DNA from: Chrysaora quinquecirrha | Lineage: Eukaryota; Cnidaria; Scyphozoa; Semaeostomeae; Pelagiidae | Direction: 5' to 3' | Assembly (NCBI GenBank): GCA_014526335.1 | Contig: JACTAT010000060.1 | Coordinates: 3,341,445 to 3,405,444 of the forward strand | Length of the DNA stretch: 64,000 nucleotides | Shown here: piece by piece, positions 10,895 through 21,773 of the stretch | Layout of the letters: each line of letters starts with the position of its first letter | Numbering within the stretch: the first letter of the stretch is position 1 | Program-made: the position numbers and the translations under genes | The notes under the pieces: generated by a model | Told to the model about the DNA's origin: nothing | The model's database searches: none | What the model saw: the letters and a program-made list of their open reading frames with translations, nothing else

Positions 10895-11499
10895 CAATAT
10901 ACCCCTTATTGAAACTACTGTATTGACATTGAATTGATTTGCTCTTCAAAGATTCCGATCTCATCAAATATGATAGTTGTTCCTTCGTAGTCTTTCTTGT
11001 GAAATTAGCTACTATAATCGTCAATATGGATGAGACGAAGAACGTTCTAGAGAACCTGTTTGAAGTCATTTCGCACTATAATAAGGAGGATCCCTGTAAG
11101 GAGTATTCCGAGAGCATTGAAAGTTAAATTTGGGAACTATTATTTGTATCTCCAGTTTGATCTATTTAATAATTCATTTATTAAGTGTGTTGAATCACAG
11201 ATGTATCTGACCATGTTTTTGCTTCCTCGCGTCATCTCCCTCATTTTACAACCCACTACAGTTTTGATAAATCTGACAAAGGCAAAGAATGTTTCTGAGA
11301 ACCTGTTTATAATAGATCCTGTACGTCAATGAACAGGTTCTATGTGAAAATTTGAAAGTTGCGAAATAACAGCTTGGGATGAGCTATATCTCCAGTTTAT
11401 ATCTATCTAAGAATTCACTTATTTAGTGTGTTGAAGCGCGGCTGAATCTGGCCATTTTTTCTTTCTCGCACATCTTTATCGGAAGAAACAAAGAGCAAT
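10895..11499 (+). promoter_or_regulatory. Shared 5' module of the GPCR genes, internally duplicated (copy A)
   Basis: The same roughly 600-base stretch precedes GPCRs A, B, C, D and, in degraded form, the pseudogenes. It consists of two diverged tandem copies of about 245 bases. One starts near GAACGTTCTAGAGAACCTGTTT (11040), the other near GAATGTTTCTGAGAACCTGTTT (11287). Each holds a TCTCCAGTTT...TATTAAGTGTGTTGAA-type segment and a C/T-rich stretch. Conservation at all loci suggests promoter or 5' UTR, but no TATA box or initiator was defined. Confidence 0.5.
11026..11127 (+). CDS. Possible upstream ORF, 33 codons, before GPCR A
   Basis: An ATG opens MDETKNVLENLFEVISHY and closes with TAA after 33 codons, about 370 bases before the receptor start. 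Unit B keeps the same frame with one residue change. Unit C has an in-frame TAG at codon 9, D stops after 15 codons, and the pseudogene at 35000 lacks the ATG. It may be an upstream ORF in the leader or a remnant of an exon. No family was recognised and it may be chance. Confidence 0.25.
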   Translation: MDETKNVLENLFEVISHYNKEDPCKEYSESIES

Positions 11500-12498
11500 A
11501 TGAACGAGACTAACCATACAAGTCCATTGCTGACTTGCTATGGCCTGCGATCTCAGAATTTTCAAATGACCTCAGCAACGATAGTTTCGGCAGCAGCAAC
11601 TACATATGTGAGTATTACAACATCAATAACAGCAACAATATCAAACGCGATAGTGATATATATGTTATTCTCAGATAAACAACTTCAAACGCCTATAAAT
11701 ATTTTGTTTGGTTCCCTGTCCTTAGCAGATCTATTGACTGGTTCCGTTGTTCAACCAATTTTTGGCATATTACGAATACAAGATATTTATGATATTCATC
11801 TGTGTTCATTGAAAACAACATTCACTTTTCTTTCCTACACGTTTTGTGGGCTCTCTGGACTACATCTTGCTATAATCGGTGTAGAGAGATTGATTGGTAT
11901 ATCCTCGTTACAAAGAAGAGATCAGTCCAATTCAGATTCATCCAAGTATATAATTACAGTAGCTACTGTATGGATAATATGGATATCATTTCTAATCCTG
12001 GTCTATGTGGGAATAATTCCTTACGTTGCTTTGAACATCATCATCACTCTCTCTACAATCGTTGGCATTATATTGATGATTATTTGCTATGCGAAAGTTC
12101 TGTATGTTATAAAAACAAACACAGTGTCATCATCAGCTATGGTAGAAAGGGATTTAGCTAGAAGAAAGAAGGAAGAAAGACATCGGTTTGTTACTGTGCT
12201 GATGTTGGTACTTACAGCTCTAATTTGCTACTTTCCAAGACTTATTTGTACCTTGAACAAATTGATCAACGCTAGTCAAAAATTTGCAAATGTGTACATT
12301 TGTGATAAGTGGGCAACAGCAATAATGTTCATCGGTAGCAGCCTTAATCCAGTTATCTACTATTATCGAATAAGGAATTTCAAAGTCAGGATGGTGACAA
12401 TAATCAGAAGCCTATCCGATAGACTTCAGTGTCTAAAGATAGATACAGCAACATCGAACCAATGTAAAGTAATTGAAACTCAAAACCCAAGAAGGTAA
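11500..12498 (+). CDS. Rhodopsin-like (class A) GPCR, copy A, intact single exon
   Basis: 332 codons, no intron. Seven membrane segments lie at about 34-57, 65-88, 103-131, 150-171, 174-204, 228-254 and 275-292. Class A landmarks are N49 in TM1, D77 in TM2 (SLADLL), Cys102 before TM3, E129-R130 (ERL instead of DRY), W158 in TM4, Y197 in TM5, C243-Y-F-P in TM6 and NPVIY 283-287 in TM7. N2 and N5 are N-glycosylation sequons in a short extracellular N-terminus. The loop between TM4 and TM5 is only a few residues and has no Cys, so Cys102 lacks its usual disulfide partner. It is a plasma-membrane receptor; ligand unknown. The start is set by conservation across all copies (MNETNHT). A 119-codon frame inside it is a shadow. 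Confidence 0.95.
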   Translation: MNETNHTSPLLTCYGLRSQNFQMTSATIVSAAATTYVSITTSITATISNAIVIYMLFSDKQLQTPINILFGSLSLADLLTGSVVQPIFGILRIQDIYDIHLCSLKTTFTFLSYTFCGLSGLHLAIIGVERLIGISSLQRRDQSNSDSSKYIITVATVWIIWISFLILVYVGIIPYVALNIIITLSTIVGIILMIICYAKVLYVIKTNTVSSSAMVERDLARRKKEERHRFVTVLMLVLTALICYFPRLICTLNKLINASQKFANVYICDKWATAIMFIGSSLNPVIYYYRIRNFKVRMVTIIRSLSDRLQCLKIDTATSNQCKVIETQNPRR

Positions 12499-12547
12499 AA
12501 TTAATGCACTCAACGCACGGACAAGCAGAAATTGATGAAAGAAAAAA

Positions 12548-13396
12548 CCAATAACCGACATGGGTTGATGCTAGTGATGCCGTAATTCTCGAAAATGCGT
12601 CAAATCTTTTGCGTTTACTTCATAAAGAAGAACTAAGTGGAAACGTTCATAATTTGATATCCTCATTCGAAATGTAAACTTTTCAAAGCCGGGAAATGCA
12701 AGGAAATGTCAATAACCAGTATAGGTGGATGCAAGATCTGATCAAAACAGATCTGACGCATGTTCGAGAATTACGGCATCACTGGCATCAATCCATGCCG
12801 GTTATTGACTTTTCCTGCCAGTTCCAGGCTTCGCAACATTTAAATTTCGAGTGAGGATGTCAAATTATGTATGTTTTCTCTCAAATCTTAATCGCAAAGT
12901 TAACGAAACGGGTATTACTATCATCAAAGTATACTTCCTATGGCATAATGGCATTAGTTTTTCCAAGATACAGTATGATTCGATGCCAGTCATGCTGGTA
13001 GTTCACTTTTCCTGGAACTTTCAAGCATCGGAACATAAATTTTTTAATTAAGCATACGGAAATACATATAAATCCGTTCAAACGTTAATTCTAAGTTATC
13101 TTTCCTTGTTGTTCTGGCTGTGTTTAAGACAATGATGACCTCAACAAATAAAGATGAAGTCATATTAAAAAATTTTCAATTTAATAAAATCAACAAAATT
13201 ATATATAGTTCGAAAGCTCTGACTGTGTAGAGCTCATATATCAAGCTAGTTTTGCCATAATTGGTACTAGCAAATTGTTATAGCAGTTCAAAGTACATTT
13301 TTCACATGTTGATGATGTAAGCAGAAAAGTCAACTTCCGGTCAAAATGTTTTTGGCCCATCTCGAATTCGAAATCTCCCTGGTTGATTTAGTCAAA
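12548..13396 (+). repeat. Foldback module, copy 1
   Basis: The module contains nested inverted repeats. Bases 12549-12602 pair with 12754-12807 (54-nt arms, about 93% identical by eye). Bases 12648-12717 pair with 12800-12869 (70-nt arms, about 80%). A small perfect hairpin (AGATCTG/CAGATCT) sits between them at 12734-12754. A further degenerate direct copy of the arm lies at about 12976-13043. It starts about 45 bases after the GPCR A stop, replacing the 3' flank seen at the GPCR D and E loci. The 66-codon frame at 12851 lies across an arm and is probably not a gene. Confidence 0.8.
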
Positions 13397-14418
13397 ACGC
13401 TGATCCTCAGCAATAATATATAATACATAAGGTACAATTAAATTAGCTATAAGTTGTAACTTTAAAAAATCTATGCTGTTTGAGCCCCACTTACCCCGGA
13501 TGATGTTAAACCCTCTAGATTGGGTAATCTCATGCAGGTACATTTTTCCTTCAGGGGACCAAAGAAAAACCAATAACCGACATGGGTTGATGCTAGTGAT
13601 GCCGTAATTCTCGAAAATGCGTCAAATCTTTTGCGTTTACTTCATAAAGAAGAACTAAGTGGAAACGTTCATAATTTGATATCCTCATTCGAAATGTAAA
13701 CTTTTCAAAGCCGGGAAATGCAAGGAAATGTCAATAACCAGTATAGGTGGATGCAAGATCTGATCAAAACAGATCTGACGCATGTTCGAGAATTACGGCA
13801 TCACTGGCATCAATCCATGCCGGTTATTGACTTTTCCTGCCAGTTCCAGGCTTCGCAACATTTAAATTTCGAGTGAGGATGTCAAATTATGTATGTTTTC
13901 TCTCAAATCTTAATCGCAAAGTTAACGAAACGGGTATTACTATCATCAAAGTATACTTCCTATGGCATAATGGCATTAGTTTTTCCAAGATACAGTATGA
14001 TTCGATGCCAGTCATGCTGGTAGTTCACTTTTCCTGGAATTTTCAAGCATCGGAACATAAATTTTTTAATTAAGCATACGGAAATACATATAAATCCGTT
14101 CAAACGTTAATTCTAAGTTATCTTTCCTTGTTGTTCTGGCTGTGTTTAAGACAATGATGACCTCAACAAATAAAGATGAAGTCATATTAAAAAATTTTCA
14201 ATTTAATAAAATCAACAAAATTATATATCGTTCGAAAGCTCTGACTGTGTAGAGCTCGTATATCAAGCTAGTTTTGCCATAATTGGTACTAGCAAATTGT
14301 TATAGCAGTTCAAAGTACATTTTTCACATGTTGATGATGTAAGCAGAAAAGTCAACTTCCGGTCAAAATGTTTCTGGCCCATCTCGAATTCGAAATCTCC
14401 ATGGTTGATTTAGTCAAA
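13397..14418 (+). repeat. Internally deleted tandem unit A' (1.02 kb, no GPCR)
   Basis: It begins with the same ACGCTGATCC unit start, keeps only about 165 bases of the unit's 5' end, then jumps at about 13562 directly to the foldback module. The foldback module is almost identical to the one at 12548. The GPCR and everything between are missing. It therefore looks like a full unit that lost its interior, not an independent repeat. Confidence 0.85.
13570..14418 (+). repeat. Foldback module, copy 2 (in A')
   Basis: Nearly identical to copy 1, offset 1022 bases, with the same arms and central hairpin. It is joined directly to a short piece of unit start. Confidence 0.8.
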
Positions 14419-17210
14419 ACGCTGATCCTCAGCAATAATATATAATACATAAGGTACAATTAAATTAGCTATAAGTTGTAACTTTAAAAAATCTATGCTG
14501 TTTGAGCCCCACTTACCCCGGATGATGTTAAACCCTCTAGATTGGGTAATCTCATGCAGGTACATTTTTCCCTTCGGGGGACCTTGTTGTAGATGCTTAG
14601 AATCGGTTCTTCTCCAAAGATTTGCTTCTATACTCGATCCTTCACTTGTATTACATCATAAACTGATCAGTGAACTTAGGTTTTAATATCAACTTTCTTT
14701 CGTCAATTCAAAATATCGAAATGTTTAATTCTGTCACTAAGCTACAAGGATCACAGTGAAATTAAACAAATCTATGGATCGATGCCATTAATTCCTGCTT
14801 GTCCAATAAATTTGTGCATCACTTTTTATTGAAAATCTGAAATGCAAAAATGACTGTTATATGATGGATTTTATTTAAGAGTGAGGATTTGGGTTCGAAT
14901 CAAAACGGGACCAATTTTCTCGAATGTGGTCCAAAATGGGTACCGTTATCAGATCCAACTGGGATCATATCTTCCAGGACCAATGTAAACGCAATGGATA
15001 TGTGTACCGGTTTGGATGGGGCTCCATTTGGATCCTATCTAGTCTAAACGGGCAATATTTTCTCTTAAGGGCAATTCACTGTTGGACATTTTGTACACAA
15101 TCGCTAAGAACTGTTTTTCTCTGGAAAACTGCCGAAGGCTCTTTTTATTTGTTTTTAATCTTGGTTTCCTGTTGAACGATTAGATCCGATTCGGCCGATA
15201 TCGATCTAGCGGCACATGCGCAGGAACGTCTGAATTCGAATGAGTTGAACTTTTTAATCGAATTCGACCGAAATCGACCGCCTGCATTTGAGCTGAAATT
15301 GATAGCCTCGCGACAAATGGCAATCGAATTCGAACCAATTGACACATTTACTTTTTATGTTGAAACCCAACTTAGTTGTATGCTGTCCGATTTCCAAAAG
15401 TGGAATGCCCTTTCGGTAATTCAAATCGAATCGAAGTTAAAATCTAACATTCTTCCGAATTTTTTGGATAGTTGTCTGAAATTTTTTCTGGTTGATAAAA
15501 TTCTGATTAGTTTTGGAAAGAGAGAAACCTTTATAGCCATCGGCCTAATCGATTCCGGTATTCTAATTTAGAGTACGCAAGTTTAGAAAAACAGCCAGAT
15601 AAAACTTCAGGCATTTCGCTTAATTTTTTTTAGTTTTTTAACAACACTTTTAACAGACCTATTTGAAGAAATTTGCTAACTATGTACAGAGACTGAGATT
15701 GTATATATTTAAAATATAGATTGCAGTAAATTGGTTCATTTATAACATTCTTACACTGCTAAATGTAACTTTAGTAGAATTTTATCTGCATAGAAATTCT
15801 TGTATTGAGAAAATTATATACATCTACGTGTAAAGTTAAAAAATTGTTTCAGCCTGGCTCCCATATAGCTAAATCTGTCGGCAGAAGCTGCAGGTGCAGA
15901 TGCCTGTGGCATGCCGCCGCAATTTTTCTATTTCGGAGATGTGTCGCCTTTTGAAGTGGATCGAAAAAGGACGGTGTATTACTTTTTCTACCGCCCGCAG
16001 ACCTTTGTTCACATGCTAACATGATTCTATCTGCCCAATGATCATGCATATTCGCCTAAACCTTCGAAATGAAAAGAACGATATTGAAACACTGTGCCTG
16101 CGGCTACCTGAGAAGACCTCAGGCACCTATGCCGACGGCTACCGCCGGAATTTACTGCTATTTGCGAACCATGCTTAAGCTCTTTTTCTTTCTTTGGCAA
16201 AGATATTTTATTTTAATGTGACAAACACAAGTAATTGAGATTGTAACCTTGCATCCTTTCGAATATCTATTTTCTTTTGCCTCTCCTGCGTCGCTCTCTA
16301 GCTCAAGAAGCTACTTCTTTAGCCTCTACAGCCGTTTTGGTGTAGAAGTATATTGTTTCTTAATGGCTTTGCATTATAGATAAGCATTTGGCAGAAGTCT
16401 AACAACATCGCCATTATTAGCGCCAGATATTCAGGCGGCTGCTATGTTGGCCTTTCAGCTATAAGAAAAATCAGGAAAGTGTTTCTGACAAGATAACTAC
16501 GCGGGATTCGAGGATTCAACTACGCGTATATTAATCAACCATTGTTTTGTTTTCTACCCTGGTTTCATTATTTTATCATAACTTAAAATAAACACCTTTC
16601 CAGGCTGATTCGCATTTCTGGTCATGGATTGTACCTTTAATGTCGTCTAGGGAAAAAAGTGTTGCCGGCGAGCCCCCGTGTCATATTTTATCTCCTCCCA
16701 TCCAGATTTGCGAGGTGAGCAATGGAAGAGAATCTGATTTGGATTCTTTTCAACGCAGACATCTGGGCTAACTAAGGTGGCTTTGATAAATTCTGTATGG
16801 ATGAAATCTTCTATTAATGTTTTTGCCTAAGCATAGTAGCTATAACTTTCGCATTGAGGTATAATTTTCTGGCCTGGTGTTTTGTCCTTCAGTTGAATCA
16901 CACAGTTCTTGATAATATTGTATCTCACTTCAATTGGTTTAACTTTTTAATGATTAAGTCAATTTTTGTCGTGATAGGCAGCTGCATGTCCTGCATGCAG
17001 TGGTGAGTATTGCTATAATTGAACCATAAAGCGTCAATAATGCTTGTCGTTGTATAAAACAAAAACCACCTGTTAGACCAATTAGAGCACCTATGGTACC
17101 GATACTTACAACTTTATCTCGTATCGGTTGGCTTTCTACGCTTGGAAAATTCACGCGAGGGATATGAATGCACTTGAGTCATCTGTTATCACTACTCTTC
17201 TTGCTTTATT

Positions 17211-17348
17211 CAGACTCATGTTACAAGAAATGAATGTGCAAAAACTGCAGCTGAAACACTTCTTAACGATTTTATAAATCGCTTCGGAATACCGCTGCGT
17301 CCCAATCATGACCAGGGAGCTGAATTCGAGAATTCAGATTTCATGGCC
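17211..17348 (+). pseudogene. Gypsy integrase fragment, unit B copy
   Basis: Same fragment as in unit A, open across the same stretch with the NHDQGAEFEN block intact and several substitutions (for example NECAKTAAETLL). Confidence 0.6.
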
Positions 17349-17734
17349 TTAACATCAAATACAGTTAATTGTTTCACGAGGGACCTAAAACTCCAACCCA
17401 GTCCCCACAGTTGCACACACGATGCAACCTCAAACGACTCGCACGATCAAGGCAAAATCTCACGGATACCTAAAAAGAATAAGTGCCAAACGCATATCGG
17501 CTCTGACTAGGAATTAGCTTTTACGCATTATCACACGACGAAAATAAAGAATTAAGTGTTTCGGTTCGGAAATAGAGGAAGATTAATGTTAGCAGGCCGC
17601 ACTAGGTCATGGGACGGACAGGTATCACATGCCAAAAAAGTTACCAGACAGAAAACGAGCCAAGCACGATTCCGTCATCAAAATATCTAACCAATCATAA
17701 TTTCTTTTGCACCAATCGTAATTCCAGCTTATTT

Positions 17735-18337
17735 ACCAATATACCCCTTATTGAAACTACTGTATTGACATTGAATTGATTTGCTCTTCAAAGATTCCAA
17801 TCTCATCAAATATGATAGTTGTTCCTTCGTAGTCTTTCTTGTGAAATTACTATAATCGTCAATATGGATGAGACGAAGAACGTTCTAGAGAACCTGTTTG
17901 AAGTCATTTCGCACTATACTAAGGAGGATCCCTGTAAGGAGTATTCCGAGAGCATTGAAAGTTAAACTTGGGAACTATTATTTGTATCTCCAGTTTGATC
18001 TATTTAATAATTCATTTATTAAGTGTGTTGAATCACAGATGTATCTGACCATGTTTTTGCTTCCTCGCGTCATCTCCCTCATTTTACAACCCACTACAGT
18101 TTTGATAAATCTGACAAAGGCAAAGAATGTTTCTGAGAACCTGTTTATAATAGATCCTGTACGTCAATGAACAGGTTCTATGTGAAAATTTGAAAGTTGC
18201 GAAATAACAGCTTGGGATGAGCTATATCTCCAGTTTATATCTATCTAAGAATTCACTTATTTAGTGTGTTGAAGCGCGGCTGAATCTGGCCATTTTTTCT
18301 TTCTCGCACATCTTTATCGGAAGAAACAAAGAGCAAT
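17735..18337 (+). promoter_or_regulatory. Shared GPCR 5' module, copy B
   Basis: Equivalent of the module before GPCR A, with the same internal tandem duplication and only scattered changes. It includes a few bases lost near 17848. Confidence 0.5.
17864..17965 (+). CDS. Possible upstream ORF, 33 codons, before GPCR B
   Basis: Same frame and length as the one before GPCR A, with one Asn-to-Thr change (SHYTKED). Same caveats apply. Confidence 0.25.
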   Translation: MDETKNVLENLFEVISHYTKEDPCKEYSESIES

Positions 18338-19336
18338 ATGAACGAGACTAACCATACAAGTCCATTGCTGACTTGCTATGGCCTGCGATCTCAGAATTTT
18401 CAAATGACCTCAGCAACGATAGTTTCGGCGGCAGCAACTACATATGTGAGTATTACAACATCAATAACAGCAACAATATCAAACGCGATAGTAATATATA
18501 TGTTATTCTCAGATAAACAACTTCAAACGCCTATAAATATTTTGTTTGGTTCCCTGTCCTTATCAGATCTATTGACTGGTTCCGTTGTTCAACCACTTTT
18601 TGGCATATTACGAATACAAGATATTTATGATATTCATCTGTGTTCATTGAAAACAGTATTCACTTTTTTTTCCTATACGTTTTGTGGGCTCTCTGGACTA
18701 CATCTTGCTATAATCGGTGTAGAGAGGTTGATTGGTATATCCTCGTTACAAAGAAGAGATCAGTCCAATTCAGATTCATCCAAGTATATAATTACAGTAG
18801 CTACTGTATGGATAATATGGATATCATTTCTAATTCTGGTCTATGTGAGAATAATTCCTTACGTTGCTCTGAACATCATCATCACTCTCTCTATAATCGT
18901 TGGCATTATATTGATGATTATTTGCTATGCGAAAGTTCTGTATGTTATAAAAACAAACACAGTGTCATCATCAGCTATGGTAGAAAGGGATTTAGCTAGA
19001 AGAAAGAAGGAAGAAAGACATCGGTTTATTACTGTGCTGATGTTGGTGCTTACAGCTCTAATTTGCTACTTTCCAAGACTTATTTGTACCTTGAACAAAT
19101 TGATCAACACTGGTCAAAAATTTGCAAATGTGTACATTTGTGATAAGTGGGCAACAGCAATAATGTTCATCAGTAGCAGCCTTAATCCAGTTATCTACTA
19201 TTATCGAATAAGGAATTTCAAAGTCAGGATGGTGACAATAATCAGAAGCCTATCCGATAGACTTCAGTGTCTAAAGATAGATACAGCAACACCGAACCAA
19301 TGTGAAGTAATTGAAACCCAAAACCCAAGAATGTAA
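18338..19336 (+). CDS. Rhodopsin-like (class A) GPCR, copy B, intact single exon
   Basis: 332 codons. It differs from copy A at about 13 residues, including SLSD for SLAD in TM2, an Arg for Gly just after TM4 (VYVRIIPY) and Ser for Gly in TM7 (IMFISSSLNP). All class A landmarks are kept: N in TM1, D in TM2, ERL after TM3, CYFP in TM6, NPVIY in TM7. No stop or frameshift. Upstream module and foldback 3' flank match unit A. The two genes probably arose by unequal exchange and are likely to share regulation; their ligand is unknown. Confidence 0.95.
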   Translation: MNETNHTSPLLTCYGLRSQNFQMTSATIVSAAATTYVSITTSITATISNAIVIYMLFSDKQLQTPINILFGSLSLSDLLTGSVVQPLFGILRIQDIYDIHLCSLKTVFTFFSYTFCGLSGLHLAIIGVERLIGISSLQRRDQSNSDSSKYIITVATVWIIWISFLILVYVRIIPYVALNIIITLSIIVGIILMIICYAKVLYVIKTNTVSSSAMVERDLARRKKEERHRFITVLMLVLTALICYFPRLICTLNKLINTGQKFANVYICDKWATAIMFISSSLNPVIYYYRIRNFKVRMVTIIRSLSDRLQCLKIDTATPNQCEVIETQNPRM

Positions 19337-19385
19337 AATTAATGCACTCAACGCACGGACAAGTAGAAATTGATGAAAGAAACAA

Positions 19386-20234
19386 CCAATAACCGACATG
19401 GGTTGATGCTAGTGATGCCGTAATTCTCGAAAATGCGTCAAATCTTTTGCGTTTACTTCATAAAGAAGAACTAAGTGGAAAAGTTCATAATTTGATATCC
19501 TCATTCGAAATGTAAGTTTTCCAAAGCCGGGAAATGCAAGGAAATATCAATAACCAGTATAGGTGGATGCAAGATCTGATCAAAACAGATGTGACGCATG
19601 TTCGAGCATTACGGCATCACTGGCATCAATCCATGCCGGTTATTGACTTTTCCTGCCAGTTCCAGGCTTCGCAACATTTAAATTTCGAGTGAGGATGTCA
19701 AATTATGTATGTTTTCTCTCAAATCTTAATCGCAAAGTTAACGAAACGGGTATTACTATCATCAAAGTATACTTCCTATGGCATAATGGCATTAGTTTTT
19801 CCAAGATACAGTATGATTCGATGCCAGTCATGCTGGTAGTTCACTTTTCCTGGAATTTTCAAGCATCGGAACATAAATTTTTTAATTAAGCATACGGAAA
19901 TACATATAAATCCGTTCAAACGTTAATTCTAAGTTATCTTTCCTTGTTGTTCTGGCTGTGTTTAAGACAATGATGACCTCAACAAATAAAGATGAAGTCA
20001 TATTAAAAAATTTTCAATTTAATAAAATCAACAAAATTATATATCGTTCGAAAGCTCTGACTGTGTAGAGCTCATATATCAAGCTAGTTTTGCCATAATT
20101 GGTACTAGCAAATTGTTATAGCAGTTCAAAGTACATTTTTCACATGTTGATGATGTAAGCAGAAAAGTCAACTTCCGGTCAAAATGTTTTTGGCCCATCT
20201 CGAATTCGAAATCTCCATGGTTGATTTAGTCAAA
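19386..20234 (+). repeat. Foldback module, copy 3 (unit B)
   Basis: Same nested inverted repeats as copy 1, starting about 50 bases after the GPCR B stop. Slightly diverged: the central hairpin reads AGATCTG...CAGATGT, so one arm base is changed. Confidence 0.8.
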
Positions 20235-21773
20235 ACGCTGATCCTCAGCAATAATATATAATACATAAGGTACAATTAAATTAGCTATAAGTTGTAACTT
20301 TAAAAAATCTATGCTGTTTGAGCCCCACTTACCCCGGATGATGTTAAACCCTCTAGATTGGGTAATCTCATGCAGGTACATTTTTCGCTTCGGGGGACCT
20401 TGTTGTAGATGCTTAGAATCGGTTCTTCTCCAAAGATTTGCTTCTATACTCGATCCTTCACTTGTATTACATCATAAACTGATCAGTGAACTTAGGTTTT
20501 AATATCAACTTTCTTTCGTCAATTCAAAATATCGAAATGTTTAATTCTGTCACTAAGCTACAAGGATCACAGTGAAATTAAACAAATCTATGGATCGATG
20601 CCATTATTTCCTGCTTGTCCAATAAATTTGTGCATCACTTTTTATTGAAAATCTGAAATGCAAAAATGACTGTTATATGATGGATTTTATTTAAGAGTGA
20701 GGGTTTTGGGTTCGAATCAAAACGGGACCAATTTTCTCGAATGTGGTCCAAAATGGGTACCGTTATCAGATCCAACTGGGATCATATCTTCCAGGACCAA
20801 TGTAAACGCAGTGGATATGTGTACCGGTTTGGATGGGGCTCCATTTGGATCCTATCTAGTCTAAACGGGCAATATTTTCTCTTAAGGGCAATTCACTGTT
20901 GGAAATTTTGTACACAATCGCTAAGCCAATAACCGACATGGGTTGATGCTAGTGATGCCGTAATTCTCGAAAATGCGTCAAATCTTTTGCGTTTACTTCA
21001 TAAAGAAGAACTAAGTGGAAACGTTCATAATTTGATATCCTCATTCGAAATGTAAACTTTTCAAAGCCGGGAAATGCAAGGAAATGTCAATAACCAGTAT
21101 AGGTGGATGCAAGATCTGATCAAAACAGATCTGACGCATGTTCGAGAATTACGGCATCACTGGCATCAATCCATGCCGGTTATTGACTTTTCCTGCCAGT
21201 TCCAGGCTTCGCAACATTTAAATTTCGAGTGAGGATGTCAAATTATGTATGTTTTCTCTCAAATCTTAATCGCAAAGTTAACGAAACGGGTATTACTATC
21301 ATCAAAGTATACTTCCTATGGCATAATGGCATTAGTTTTTCCAAGATACAGTATGATTCGATGCCAGTCATGCTGGTAGTTCACTTTTCCTGGAATTTTC
21401 AAGCATCGGAACATAAATTTTTTAATTAAGCATACGGAAATACATATAACTCCGTTCAAACGTTAATTCTAAGTTATCTTTCCTTGTTGTTCTGGCTGTG
21501 TTTAAGACAATGATGACATCAACAAATAAAGATGAAGTCATATTAAAAATTTTCAATTTAATAAAATCAACAAAATTATATATCGTTCGAAAGCTCTGAC
21601 TGTGTAGAGCTCATATATCAAGCTAGTTTTGCCATAATTTGTACTAGCAAATTGTTATAGCAGTTCAAAGTACATTTTTCACATGTTGATGATGTAAGCA
21701 GAAAAGTCAACTTCCGGTCAAAATTTTTTTGGCCCATCTCGAATTCGAAATCTCCATGGTAGATTTAGTCAAA
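20235..21773 (+). repeat. Internally deleted tandem unit B' (1.54 kb, no GPCR)
   Basis: It keeps about 690 bases of the unit's 5' end, up to the CACAATCGCTAAG at 20925, and then passes straight into the foldback module at 20926. The 5' breakpoint differs from that in A', but the 3' breakpoint falls at the same place, within a few bases. Confidence 0.85.
20926..21773 (+). repeat. Foldback module, copy 4 (in B')
   Basis: Same module with the perfect AGATCTG/CAGATCT hairpin, fused at its left edge to a 690-base stub of unit start. Confidence 0.8.

Larger units (their letters stand above)
7548..13396 (+). repeat. Tandem unit A (5.85 kb) with GPCR A
   Basis: The unit starts at ACGCTGATCC and is repeated in direct orientation at 14419 (B) and 21774 (C), with near-identical sequence through spacer, integrase scrap, 5' module, GPCR and foldback module. 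Order inside: a block rich in TCGAATTCGA-type palindromes (about 8380-8600), AT-rich spacer, a short CCTGAG...CTCAGG hairpin (about 9273), gypsy integrase scrap (10369), receptor 5' module (from 10895), GPCR (11500), foldback module (from 12548). Short open frames in the spacer recur in each unit but look like neither proteins nor exons. Confidence 0.9.
14419..20234 (+). repeat. Tandem unit B (5.82 kb) with GPCR B
   Basis: Direct repeat of unit A with scattered substitutions and small indels: the same palindrome-rich block, integrase scrap, receptor 5' module, intact GPCR and foldback module. Offset from unit A is about 6.84-6.87 kb. Confidence 0.9.

Noticed and set aside
11802..12161. 119-codon second frame inside GPCR A, also open in copies B, C, D and E
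   Set aside because: The receptor copies are so similar that an overlapping frame stays open by descent. It has no family signature and is shorter in D and E. The receptor frame explains the conservation.
12851..13051. 66-codon frame repeated identically at 13873, 19689 and 21229
   Set aside because: It lies across an arm of the foldback module. Identity among copies reflects recent duplication, and it has no protein features.
14880..14900. GGTTCGAATC, a B-box-like tRNA motif
   Set aside because: There is no A box at the right distance and no cloverleaf; unit A has GGTTCAAATC at the same place.
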